A stretch of 64,000 nucleotides of DNA from Sva-07 sp942492715 (GTDB lineage: Bacteria; Actinomycetota; Acidimicrobiia; Acidimicrobiales; Ilumatobacteraceae), in the NCBI GenBank assembly GCA_942492715.1, contig CALOFW010000019.1, forward strand, positions 124,001 through 188,000. Reading direction: 5' to 3'. The notes beneath the pieces are model-generated. The model did not search any database and was not told the DNA's origin. It was given only the letters and a program-made list of their open reading frames with translations. A program made the position numbers and the translations under genes. Of this stretch, positions 44,422-52,620 are shown piece by piece. Positions within the stretch are counted from its first letter, which is position 1. Each line of letters begins with the position of its first letter.

Positions 44422-45753
44422 TCAGTGGTCGCCGACGTACAGACCGTCGTCGGCGAACAGCGTCGCCCGTTCGGTCGGCTCGGTGGTCAACGGTGCGCTG
44501 GTCACGACGTTGGGACAGAATCTCGACGGATACGACAGCTGGTCACGGGGTTCGCCGACCCACTCGAAGTGCATCCCGTCGGGGGTGAGGTAGTTGCCAC
44601 CCCAGGCGAACCCGTGCTTGCGGAAGATCTGGACGGTCTGACAGCCGCCGGGCCTGGTCGCGAAGTCCGGCGGAGCGCATCCCTGACAGGAACCGACGGT
44701 GTTGGTGTCGACGGCCATCCCCCACGAGTGCCGGGAGAGGAACCCGAGGGAACTGTCGGGCGTCAGTCGGTTGAACCGGGCCAGGAAACATCCGCCCGCC
44801 CTGTTCGCGTCGACGAAGTTGATGGTGCCCGTCAGCCCTCGGGCGGCGACCTCGTCCATGGCAGACTGCAGCGCGACCCGCACCGTCGAGTGGCATCCGG
44901 TCTGCAGGCTGAGCCCGCCGATGCCGCCCGTCGTGATGTACCGGCTGCGCCAGGCGTCGTCGAGGCTGACGGAGCCGTTGGCGTTGACACGGTAGGCGAA
45001 TTCACCGAGCGCCGCCTTGGTCTGCGCCATCCCCATCGTGCTGTCCGGGTCGGCCGGGTCCCAACTCCTCCGGATCCGGATCGACGTCGACACCAGACCG
45101 TTGGCGGACATCGCCGCATCGATCGCGGCCCGCGACGGGAACCCCCACAGGACGGCGCGACTCAGGTTCGTGATGCCGAGTCGATCGGCAGCCGCTGGGA
45201 CGATCAGGAGCTCGGTCCCACCGAGGACGTCGTCGTCGACCACGGCGGCGACGGTGATCGGCACGATCGCACCGGATCCGGAGACGAGATCCATCGTGTC
45301 GCCGGCCTGGGCGCCGCGGAGCCCGGCGGTCAGCGAGCCCATCACGGCCGTGTTCGGGCCCAGGAGGCCCGAGACGTCTCGGCCCATCGTGCGTGCGATC
45401 ACGTCCGGCGGGAGCACGGTCGTGCCCATCGGGTAGGCGAAGCCCTGCTGCGGGATCTGCACGGGCGCAGAACCGCGCCGGAGTGCGACCATGCCCACGC
45501 TTGCGGCCCGCCCGAACGCAACGCTGGCGCCCGACGCCCGGGCGGCCGCCACCGCACGGTCGGCGACGTCCTGGCGCAGCGGACCCGAGTTGTAGATCGT
45601 GACGACCTCGGCGGCAAGGGGCGACGCCGGCTCCGCCTGGCGGGTGGCGACTGCGGGTCGGTCGATGCTCTCGGTGAGCGCAGCTGCGGCGCTCGCTGCG
45701 CCGATCGCGACGACGAGGAGGGCAGCCAGGCCGGTGACGGTTCGAACACGCAC
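44422..45753 (-). CDS. Exported M15-family peptidase (VanY-like) with extra N-terminal domain
   Basis: 443-residue protein with an N-terminal hydrophobic signal or anchor (residues 6-28). The C-terminal part has the M15 D-Ala-D-Ala carboxypeptidase/endopeptidase zinc motifs: SRHSWGMAVDTN near residue 340 and DGMHFEWVG near residue 394. A cysteine-rich loop (SCQGCAPPD) lies between them. The preceding 230 residues form a separate extracytoplasmic domain that I do not recognise. It probably trims peptidoglycan peptides. GTG 45753 is chosen since TACAGT lies eight bases before it and the signal sequence follows at once. Confidence 0.85.
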   Translation of the reverse strand: MRVRTVTGLAALLVVAIGAASAAAALTESIDRPAVATRQAEPASPLAAEVVTIYNSGPLRQDVADRAVAAARASGASVAFGRAASVGMVALRRGSAPVQIPQQGFAYPMGTTVLPPDVIARTMGRDVSGLLGPNTAVMGSLTAGLRGAQAGDTMDLVSGSGAIVPITVAAVVDDDVLGGTELLIVPAAADRLGITNLSRAVLWGFPSRAAIDAAMSANGLVSTSIRIRRSWDPADPDSTMGMAQTKAALGEFAYRVNANGSVSLDDAWRSRYITTGGIGGLSLQTGCHSTVRVALQSAMDEVAARGLTGTINFVDANRAGGCFLARFNRLTPDSSLGFLSRHSWGMAVDTNTVGSCQGCAPPDFATRPGGCQTVQIFRKHGFAWGGNYLTPDGMHFEWVGEPRDQLSYPSRFCPNVVTSAPLTTEPTERATLFADDGLYVGDH

Positions 45754-45875
45754 GGAGTGCAACTGTACGGGCTGTCGGTGCGCCGGCCACGGCAACCCTG
45801 CTGCCGTCGGCGCCACGAGCGCCCTGGCGAATCGAACGCGCACATCATGAGCCGGTTCGATACCGTCGGGGGACC
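45754..45875. promoter_or_regulatory. Divergent promoter region, M15 peptidase and lysS
   Basis: Minus strand TACAGT at 45762-45767 is eight bases before the peptidase GTG. Plus strand TACCGT at 45861-45866 is nine bases before the lysS GTG, with GGGGG in between that could also act as a ribosome site. About 90 bp between them shows nothing else recognisable. Confidence 0.45.
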
Positions 45876-47429
45876 GTGAGCCACGACAGCCCGACCGCCG
45901 ACGATCCGATCGACCACCCGGACGCTGCCACCACCGACAGCGAGCCGTCCGGCAGCGGACTGGCCGCCGAGAAGGCGCGGCGACTCGCACAGATCGACAC
46001 GATCCGATCCGAGGGCGGCACCCCCTATCCGTACCGCTTCGATCGGACACACACGATCGGCGAGATCCGTGAGCAGTGGGGACACCTCGACGCCGGCATC
46101 GAGACCGACGATGCCGTGATCGTGGCCGGCCGCATCATGCTCAAACGCGACTCGGGCAAGCTGGTGTTCGCGACGATCCGCGACCGATCCGGCGACGTGC
46201 AGCTGTTCATCTCCAAGGCGGTCGTCGGCGACGACGGATTCGCCCGGATCAAACAGCTCGACCTCGGCGACTGGGTCGGCGTGCACGGCACCGTGATGAC
46301 CACCCGCAAAGGCGAGCTGTCGGTCAAGCCCGAGCGGGTCGAGTTGTTGGCCAAGGCGGTCCGTCCGATGCCGGACAAGTTCCACGGCCTCCACGACACC
46401 GACACGCGGTTCCGTCAGCGCTACGCGGATCTCATCGTCAACGACGAGGCGCGTCGGACGTTCGAGATCCGCCACGAGATCATCGCCAGCTTCCGGCGCA
46501 CGTTGCACGAGCGTGGCTTCATCGAGGTCGAGACACCGGTCCTGCACGTCGAAGCGGGCGGCGCACATGCTCGGCCGTTCACGACCCAGCACCACACGCT
46601 CGACATGCAGATGTACCTGCGGATCGCGTTGGAACTCCACCTCAAGCGGTTGATCGTCGGCGGAATGGAGCGCGTGTTCGAGATCGGCCGCATCTTCCGC
46701 AACGAGGGCATCTCGACGCGACACAACCCCGAGTTCACGATGATGGAGCTCTATCAGGCGTTCGGTGACTGGAACGACGTGATGGACATCAGCGAGGTCC
46801 TGATCACGCAGGCGGCGCGTGACTCGATCGGCACCACGGTGATCACGATCCGCGATCAGGAGATCGACCTCGCCGAACCGTGGCCCCGGATCCGCATGGT
46901 CGATGCAGTCTCGGAACGCGCCGGGCGGGAGGTGCACCCGAGCCAGCCGATCGACGAGCTGCGCCGGCTGGCCGACGGTCACGGTGTCCGCTGGGAGCAG
47001 CGCTGGGGCGGCGGCAAACTCGTCGAGGAGTTGTTCGAAGCACTGTGCGAGGCCGACATCGTGCGCCCCACCTTCGTGACGGGGCATCCGACCGAGATCT
47101 CCCCGCTCGCCCGCGTCGACCGCAGCGACCCCTGGCTGACCGAGCGCTTCGAGATCTTCGTCGACTCGCGCGAGCTCGGCAACGGCTATTCCGAGCTGAA
47201 CGACCCGGTCGAACAACGGCTCCGTTTCGAAGAGGAGCAGGCCGCCAAGGATGCCGGCGATCACGAAGCAGGCTCTGTCGACGAGGACTACATCCGTGCG
47301 CTCGAGTACGGCATGCCCCCCACCGGCGGACTCGGCATCGGCATGGACCGTGTTGCCATGCTGTTGGCCGGGGTCGACTCGATCAAGGAAGTGATCCTGT
47401 TCCCGACCCTCCGACACGAAGTGATGTGA
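45876..47429 (+). CDS. lysS: Lysyl-tRNA synthetase (class II)
   Basis: 517-residue class II synthetase that charges tRNA-Lys. N-terminal OB fold (VIVAGRIMLKRDSGKLVFATI), class II motif 1 near FIEVETPVL, motif 2 in RVFEIGRIFRNEGIS with HNPEFTMME following, and motif 3 in GLGIGMDRVAMLL at the C-terminus are all present. The acidic 30-residue N-terminal tail is longer than in many homologues. Start GTG 45876. Its stop lies within a 37-bp palindrome before dapD. Confidence 0.96.
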   Translation: MSHDSPTADDPIDHPDAATTDSEPSGSGLAAEKARRLAQIDTIRSEGGTPYPYRFDRTHTIGEIREQWGHLDAGIETDDAVIVAGRIMLKRDSGKLVFATIRDRSGDVQLFISKAVVGDDGFARIKQLDLGDWVGVHGTVMTTRKGELSVKPERVELLAKAVRPMPDKFHGLHDTDTRFRQRYADLIVNDEARRTFEIRHEIIASFRRTLHERGFIEVETPVLHVEAGGAHARPFTTQHHTLDMQMYLRIALELHLKRLIVGGMERVFEIGRIFRNEGISTRHNPEFTMMELYQAFGDWNDVMDISEVLITQAARDSIGTTVITIRDQEIDLAEPWPRIRMVDAVSERAGREVHPSQPIDELRRLADGHGVRWEQRWGGGKLVEELFEALCEADIVRPTFVTGHPTEISPLARVDRSDPWLTERFEIFVDSRELGNGYSELNDPVEQRLRFEEEQAAKDAGDHEAGSVDEDYIRALEYGMPPTGGLGIGMDRVAMLLAGVDSIKEVILFPTLRHEVM

Positions 47430-47459
47430 CGTCCGGTGTCGGACACCAGACGTCACATC
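47423..47459. terminator. 37-bp near-perfect palindrome at the lysS stop
   Basis: Outer arms GATGTGACGTC / GACGTCACATC (11 bp), one mismatch, then GGTGTC / GACACC around a central G. The left arm contains the lysS TGA. It precedes dapD by 20 bp, so it could end lysS transcription or weaken read-through. Confidence 0.75.
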
Positions 47460-47479
47460 GACGATTTGAAGGAAGCGCA

Positions 47480-48418
47480 ATGACACGAATGGCATGGGGC
47501 GCAGGCCTCGCAACGATCGCCTCGGACGGCGCAGTGCTCGACACGTGGTTCCGATGGCTGGGTTGGGGCGAGTTCGGCGACGACGACTGCCCGACCGAGG
47601 AGATCGAGTCGCAGCTCGGCATGCGAGAGACGACCGATGACATTCGCCGGGTGACGATCCGGCCGGTCCGCCTCACGATCGACGTCGACGAGCCGCCGGC
47701 GTCCGCATCGGATGCCTACCTCCGTCTGCATCTTCTCTCGCACCGGCTCGCACCACCGCGCACGATCAACATGGACGGCACGTTCGGGGCGCTGAACAAC
47801 GTCGCGTGGACGAGCATCGGTCCGGTCGCCGTGTCGGAGATCGACGACGTGCGCATGCGGCTGCGAACGGAGGGCCGCGTGATCTCGGTGCACGGCCTCG
47901 ACAAGTTCCCGCGGATGACCGACTACGTGATCCCGGCGGGCGTCCGCATCGCCGATGCCGACCGCGTGCGCCTCGGCGCGCACCTCGCGGAGGGCACCAC
48001 GGTGATGCACGAGGGGTTCTGCAACTTCAATGCGGGCACGCTCGGCGTGTCGATGGTCGAAGGGCGGATCTCCGCCGGTGTGGTGGTCGGCAACGGCAGC
48101 GACATCGGCGGCGGCGCGTCGATCCAGGGCACGCTGTCCGGCGGCGGGACCGAACAGATCACCATTGGTGAACGCTGCCTCCTGGGAGCGAATGCCGGCA
48201 TCGGCATCAGCCTCGGTGACGACTGCGTGGTCGAGGCCGGCCTGTACGTCACGGCGAGCACGCCGGTCCTGACGCCGCACGGTGTGGTCAAGGCCCGCGA
48301 GCTGTCGGGCCAGGACCGGATGATGTTCATCCGCGACGGCCAGAGCGGCAAGGTCGTCGCCCGCGCCCGCCTCGGCAGCTGGGGCGCCCTCAACGACGAG
48401 CTCCACACCGGCCAGTAG
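47480..48418 (+). CDS. dapD: Tetrahydrodipicolinate N-succinyltransferase, actinobacterial type
   Basis: 312-residue enzyme of the succinylase branch of diaminopimelate/lysine synthesis; adds succinyl from succinyl-CoA to tetrahydrodipicolinate. The C-terminal half is a left-handed beta-helix (GAHLAEGTTVMHEGFCNFNAG, shortened here to its hexapeptide pattern), with MVEGRISAGVVVG and NGSDIGGGASIQGTLSGGG typical of DapD of actinobacteria. ATG 47480 is preceded by AAGGAAG, a good ribosome site. It lies just after lysS, which is a logical lysine pairing, and is bounded on both sides by palindromes. Confidence 0.93.
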   Translation: MTRMAWGAGLATIASDGAVLDTWFRWLGWGEFGDDDCPTEEIESQLGMRETTDDIRRVTIRPVRLTIDVDEPPASASDAYLRLHLLSHRLAPPRTINMDGTFGALNNVAWTSIGPVAVSEIDDVRMRLRTEGRVISVHGLDKFPRMTDYVIPAGVRIADADRVRLGAHLAEGTTVMHEGFCNFNAGTLGVSMVEGRISAGVVVGNGSDIGGGASIQGTLSGGGTEQITIGERCLLGANAGIGISLGDDCVVEAGLYVTASTPVLTPHGVVKARELSGQDRMMFIRDGQSGKVVARARLGSWGALNDELHTGQ

Positions 48419-48423
48419 TCAGC

Positions 48424-48454
48424 GGGACAACACGGGTCAGACCCGTGTTGTCCC
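48424..48454. terminator. 31-bp perfect palindrome after dapD
   Basis: 15-base arms GGGACAACACGGGTC and complement around a single A, starting six bases after the dapD stop. The TAGCTT box of the next gene follows at 48460. The core GGGTC-N-GACCC is shared with the palindromes at 43005 and 62263. Confidence 0.8.
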
Positions 48455-48472
48455 TCGGGTAGCTTCGGGACG

Positions 48473-49513
48473 ATGGGGAAGGCCGACGAGTTCGGGGCGC
48501 CGGTCGAGATCGACGCCGGGGCGCGGATCGTCACCATCACGAATCCCGACAAAGTGATGTTCCCGTCGGTCGGCTCCACGAAGGAGCCGCGCACGAAGCT
48601 CGATCTCGCCCGCTACTACCTCGCGGTGGGCGACGCGTTGATGCCGACCGTCCGCGATCGACCGGTGCTGTTGGAGCGCTACCCGAACGGTGTGCGCGAG
48701 AAGTCGTTCTTCCAGAAGCGGATCCCCGATTCCGCTCCCGACTGGCTCGAGACCACCACGGTCGAGACGATCAACGGCACGCCGTCGCGCGCGCTCGTGA
48801 TCGCCGACCTCGCCCACGTGCTGTGGGCGGTCAACATGGGTGTGCTCGGTCTGCACGTGTGGCCGTTCCGGGCGTCGAATCCCGAGGACCACGACGAGAT
48901 GCGCATCGACCTCGACCCCTCCCCCGGCGTCACCTTCGACATGGTCCGCGAGTCGGCGGGTCACGTTCGTGACCTCCTGGCCGAGTTGGGGATCATCGGA
49001 TTCGCGAAGACGACCGGAAGCAAGGGGATCCACGTGTACGTGCGCGTCGAGCCCGGATGGGACTCGTTCGCCGTGCGCGGCGCCGTCGTCGCACTCGGCC
49101 GGGAGCTGGCGAAGCGACATCCGGACCTGATCACCGACAAGTGGTGGAAGGAGGAACGCGGCACCAGAGTGTTCGTCGACTTCAATCAGAACGCCCCGCA
49201 CAAGAACATGTTCGGAGCGTGGGGCGCTCGGCCCCGTGTTGGCGCCCAGGTGTCGACCCCGTTCGGGTGGGACGAGCTCGGCTCGATCGACCCCGAGGCG
49301 ATGACGATCGACACCGTGCCCGCCCGACTCGCCGAGCGTGGCGACCCGTGGGAGCTGATGGACGATGCCCCCTGTTCGATCGTCTCGCTCGTGGAGCGTT
49401 TCGCCGCCGATCTCGCCGACGGCATCCCCGACGCACCGTGGCCGCCGGTGTATCCCAAGATGCCGAACGAGGCGCCAAGGGTGCAGCCGAGCCGGGCACG
49501 TCGGACGCAGTGA
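48473..49513 (+). CDS. Stand-alone LigD-type polymerase domain protein
   Basis: 346-residue protein of the archaeo-eukaryotic primase family, like the polymerase domain of bacterial NHEJ ligase LigD. Seen: NPDKVMFPSVG, HVWPFRASNPEDHDEMRIDLDP (catalytic Asp pair in IDLDP), KTTGSKGIHVYV, and the third metal Asp in RVFVDFNQN. There is no ligase or nuclease domain fused, and no Ku gene in the window. TAGCTT lies seven bases before ATG. It probably fills or extends DNA or RNA ends at breaks together with partners encoded elsewhere. Confidence 0.9.
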   Translation: MGKADEFGAPVEIDAGARIVTITNPDKVMFPSVGSTKEPRTKLDLARYYLAVGDALMPTVRDRPVLLERYPNGVREKSFFQKRIPDSAPDWLETTTVETINGTPSRALVIADLAHVLWAVNMGVLGLHVWPFRASNPEDHDEMRIDLDPSPGVTFDMVRESAGHVRDLLAELGIIGFAKTTGSKGIHVYVRVEPGWDSFAVRGAVVALGRELAKRHPDLITDKWWKEERGTRVFVDFNQNAPHKNMFGAWGARPRVGAQVSTPFGWDELGSIDPEAMTIDTVPARLAERGDPWELMDDAPCSIVSLVERFAADLADGIPDAPWPPVYPKMPNEAPRVQPSRARRTQ

Positions 49514-49519
49514 CCCGAC

Positions 49520-50482
49520 TCACCGGCCATCGGACCTGCCCGCCGTCCAGGACACTGCCGCGCCACCGGTTCGAGCCGGCGGCTCGACGTCGAGCTCCGC
49601 GGTGCGGCCAACGGTGATCAGCCCGATCAGCACCAGCACGATGCCCACCCAACCGGCCGGCGAGATGTTCTCGTCGAGCACCACGACGGCCAGCAGGCTC
49701 GCCGTCAACGGTTCGGTGAGCACGAGCGTGACCGTCGTTGCCGTTGTCAGCCGATGGAGCCCGTAGCCGAACAGCACGTACGCGACACCGGTGGCGAGGA
49801 TGCCGAGATGGGTCGCCATCGCCAGCCCGTCCGGTGAGGTCAGCCAGCCGTACGGTTCGCGGGAGGCGAGGACGACCACCACGATCGCGCCGACCGTGAA
49901 CGGTGCAGCCAACGCAGCTGTCGGGACGAGCCCCGACTCCATCGTGACCTTCGACGTGATCGAGTACAGGGCGTAGCCGGCACCCGCCGCGAGTGCGAAC
50001 GCCACACCGAGCGCGTCGACCTGCGAATCGCCCCCGGACTGAGCGACCACGAGCACCACGCCGCCGCCGACGGTGACCAGCGTGCCGATCAACCATCCGA
50101 GTGAGGGGCGTGTCGCTCGCCAGGCCCATTCGAGGGCCCCGGCGAAGAACGGCCCGCTGCCGATCCCGACGACCGTTCCGACCGCCACGCCGGTCCGATC
50201 GACGGCGGCGAAGAACGCCGGCGCATAGACGGCCACACCGAACCCGCCGATCACGATCGGCCTCCACATCGTCCGGAACGTCCGGAGGAGGTCGGCGAAC
50301 GGTGGTCGCGACGGCGTGAGGCCGACCGCTCCCCACAGGACGATCGTGCCGACGGCGATGCGTGCAGCACCGACGCCGAGTGGTGTGGTCCCGTCCGGAC
50401 CGAGTTCCTGGGCGGTGCCGGCGGTGCCGAAGAGCGCAGCCGCAGCGACGACGGCTCCGATCGGTCGAGCGGTTCCCGGCAC
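49520..50482 (-). CDS. EamA/DMT-family transporter
   Basis: 320-residue inner-membrane protein with ten predicted helices in two five-helix EamA repeats; the first begins AAALFGTAGTAQEL and the second AAGAGYALYSITSKV. LTEPLTASLLAVVVLDE near the end of the second repeat is the usual EamA pattern. Such proteins export metabolites or amino acids; the substrate here is unknown. The start is GTG 50482; TAGACA six bases upstream is a poor box. It is divergent from pirin and converges with the LigD-type gene, only six bases apart. Confidence 0.9.
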   Translation of the reverse strand: MPGTARPIGAVVAAAALFGTAGTAQELGPDGTTPLGVGAARIAVGTIVLWGAVGLTPSRPPFADLLRTFRTMWRPIVIGGFGVAVYAPAFFAAVDRTGVAVGTVVGIGSGPFFAGALEWAWRATRPSLGWLIGTLVTVGGGVVLVVAQSGGDSQVDALGVAFALAAGAGYALYSITSKVTMESGLVPTAALAAPFTVGAIVVVVLASREPYGWLTSPDGLAMATHLGILATGVAYVLFGYGLHRLTTATTVTLVLTEPLTASLLAVVVLDENISPAGWVGIVLVLIGLITVGRTAELDVEPPARTGGAAVSWTAGRSDGR

Positions 50483-50546
50483 CCCGGTTGTCTACCCGAT
50501 TGCCGGTGCGCACCGGTCGTTCGCCCACCCCCGGCGACGGAATATT

Positions 50547-50560
50547 GTTGCGTGCGCAAC
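50547..50560. promoter_or_regulatory. 14-bp palindromic operator candidate before pirin
   Basis: GTTGCG and CGCAAC are perfect inverted arms separated by TG. The left arm overlaps a TATTGT box at 50543-50548 and the palindrome ends 13 bases before the pirin ATG. The position is that of a repressor operator; no regulator gene is nearby. Confidence 0.45.
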
Positions 50561-50573
50561 CGTTTCACCGAGC

Positions 50574-51299
50574 ATGTCCACCACACGGAACTCTCCGGTC
50601 ATCGACGTGCGTCGGGCGTCGGACCGACCGCACACCAGGATCGGTTGGCTCGACTCGAAACACTCGTTCAGCTTCGGCCGCCACTACGACCCGTCGAACA
50701 CCGGTCATGGTCTGCTGCTCGTCAACAACGACGACATCGTCAGCGGCGGCTCGGGCTTCGACACCCACCCCCACCGCGACATGGAGATCGTCACGTGGGT
50801 GCTGTCGGGCGAACTCGAACACAAGGACTCCGAACGCAACCGCGGGGTCCTCTATCCGGGCCTCGCGCAGCGGATGTCGGCCGGCACCGGGATCTGGCAC
50901 TCGGAGATGAACAACTCGGGCAGCGACGACGTCCACTTCGTGCAGATGTGGGTGCCGCCGGACACCGAATCGATCGACCCGGGCTACGAGCAGCTCGACA
51001 TCAACGCCGAACTCGACCGCGGCGGTCTCGTCCCGATCGCCTCGGGCAAGGGCCACGACGCCGCGATCACGATCCGCCAACGTGGCGCCGTGCTCTGGGG
51101 CGGCCGGCTCGGTGCCGGCGAGTCGGTGCTCGTCCCCGACGACCGGCACGTCCACGTGTTCGTCCCTCGTGGCTCGGCCGTCCTCGAGGGGGCCGGCGCG
51201 TTGTCCACCGGCGACGCCGTCCGCCTCACCGGCGCGGGCTCGCCAACGCTCACGGCCGGCGGCGACGGCGCCGAGGTGCTGATCTGGGCGACGGCGTGA
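50574..51299 (+). CDS. Pirin family protein
   Basis: 241-residue bicupin. Seen: FSFGRHYDP, HPHRDMEIVTWVLSGELEHKD with the metal-binding His residues, GTGIWHSEMN, and a degenerate C-terminal cupin. Bacterial pirins include quercetin dioxygenases and redox-responsive regulators; this one keeps the iron-site His residues. ATG 50574 fits the family start. A nitroreductase-like gene follows after 13 bp, so the two probably form a small stress- or redox-related operon controlled from the palindrome at 50547. Confidence 0.92.
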   Translation: MSTTRNSPVIDVRRASDRPHTRIGWLDSKHSFSFGRHYDPSNTGHGLLLVNNDDIVSGGSGFDTHPHRDMEIVTWVLSGELEHKDSERNRGVLYPGLAQRMSAGTGIWHSEMNNSGSDDVHFVQMWVPPDTESIDPGYEQLDINAELDRGGLVPIASGKGHDAAITIRQRGAVLWGGRLGAGESVLVPDDRHVHVFVPRGSAVLEGAGALSTGDAVRLTGAGSPTLTAGGDGAEVLIWATA

Positions 51300-51312
51300 C
51301 ATCCTGATCGCC

Positions 51313-51888
51313 ATGGACCCGGATCGCACCGACTTCGACGGCTTCTCGGAGCTGGTCCGTTCGCGTCGCACCTCGATGATCGTCGACCAGCATCGAGAAG
51401 TGCCGCTCGACCTGGTCACCGAATTGTGCGGGCTCGCCACCTGGGCCCCCAACCACAAGAAGACGTGGCCGTGGCGCTTCGCTGTGTTCACGGGCGATGG
51501 CCGAGCAAGGCTCGGCGAGACCATGGCTGAGGAGATGGAGCGAGCCGGCTTCGGCGACGACACCAGACGCGCGAAGACCCGTGCGAAGTACCTCCGGACA
51601 CCCGCGATCCTGGTGGTCGGTTGCGCACCACACGACGACGAGATGCTGCACAACGAGAACCGCGACGCCGTGGCCGCCGGCATCCAGAACCTGCTCCTCG
51701 GTGCGACGACGTTGGGCTTGGCCAGTTTCTGGTCGACGCCGGCACTCGAGCAGCCGCCGCGGGTGCTCGATCTCTGCGGCTTCGAGGCCGATGACCGCCT
51801 GGTCGGCATCATCTACCTCGGTTGGGCGGCGCAGCACTGCCCGGCGCCGGATCGGCCGCAGCTCCCGATCACCCACGTCACCGGCTGA
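51313..51888 (+). CDS. Nitroreductase family protein
   Basis: 191-residue FMN-dependent oxidoreductase. The FMN phosphate-binding start RSRRTSM, the central ATWAPNHKKTWPWRF (matching the APxxxxxQPWRF pattern) and GIQNLLLGATTLGLASFW are family hallmarks. Members reduce nitro compounds, quinones or flavin-linked substrates with NAD(P)H. It is read with pirin. Confidence 0.9.
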   Translation: MDPDRTDFDGFSELVRSRRTSMIVDQHREVPLDLVTELCGLATWAPNHKKTWPWRFAVFTGDGRARLGETMAEEMERAGFGDDTRRAKTRAKYLRTPAILVVGCAPHDDEMLHNENRDAVAAGIQNLLLGATTLGLASFWSTPALEQPPRVLDLCGFEADDRLVGIIYLGWAAQHCPAPDRPQLPITHVTG

Positions 51889-51954
51889 CCGTCTTCCCCG
51901 GAGCGCGCCCCTGACGTTTTCGTCACGCCGACGCCGAGCGGCGACAATGGCACG

Positions 51955-52575
51955 GTGACCACGACCGACGACCAGCGCCAGACGATCGTGACGCTCGATG
52001 TCGAGGGTGTCCTGGTGCCCGAGATCTGGATCGCCGTCGCCGAGCGCACGGGTGTCGACGGACTGCGCCGAACCACACGCGACGAGCCCGACTACGACGT
52101 GCTGATGCGCTACCGGCTCGATCTGCTCGCCGAACACGGCCTCACGATGTCGTTGATCGAGGACGTCATCGGCGGTCTCGAACCGCTCGACGGCGCCCGA
52201 ACGTTCCTCGACGTACTCCGCGACGAGACCCAGGTGATCCTGCTGTCGGACACGTTCGAACAGTTCGCCCGCCCGCTGATGCGTCAGCTCGGACTGCCGA
52301 CCGTGTTCTGCCATCGCCTCGTGGTGGAGGACGATCGCATCGTCGACTACCGGCTCCGTCAGCCCAACCAGAAACAGCACTCGGTCGAGGCGCTCCAGGA
52401 ACTGAACTACCGGGTGATCGCGGCGGGCGACAGCTACAACGACACCACGATGCTCAGCGCTGCCGACCACGGCTACCTGTTCCGCGCGCCACCCAACGTG
52501 ATCGCGGAGTTCCCACAGTTCCCGGCGCTCGATCGCTACGAAGATCTGCTCTCGGCGATCCGGTCACATCTCTGA
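51955..52575 (+). CDS. thrH: ThrH-like phosphoserine phosphatase/homoserine phosphotransferase
   Basis: 206-residue HAD enzyme. Motif I reads LDVEGVLVPEIW; ThrH proteins are unusual in having DxE here, as in Pseudomonas ThrH. Further support: TRDEPDYDVLM, LLSDTFEQFARPLM (motif II) and AAGDSYNDTTML (motif IV). ThrH can hydrolyse phosphoserine and transfer its phosphate to homoserine, so it may supply serine and threonine precursors. The start is GTG 51955 with GACAAT six bases upstream. No serine or threonine genes are adjacent. Confidence 0.9.
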   Translation: MTTTDDQRQTIVTLDVEGVLVPEIWIAVAERTGVDGLRRTTRDEPDYDVLMRYRLDLLAEHGLTMSLIEDVIGGLEPLDGARTFLDVLRDETQVILLSDTFEQFARPLMRQLGLPTVFCHRLVVEDDRIVDYRLRQPNQKQHSVEALQELNYRVIAAGDSYNDTTMLSAADHGYLFRAPPNVIAEFPQFPALDRYEDLLSAIRSHL

Positions 52576-52620
52576 TCACGGGCAGCGAACGAACGCCCGC
52601 GTCGACAGCGGCCGGTCGGT

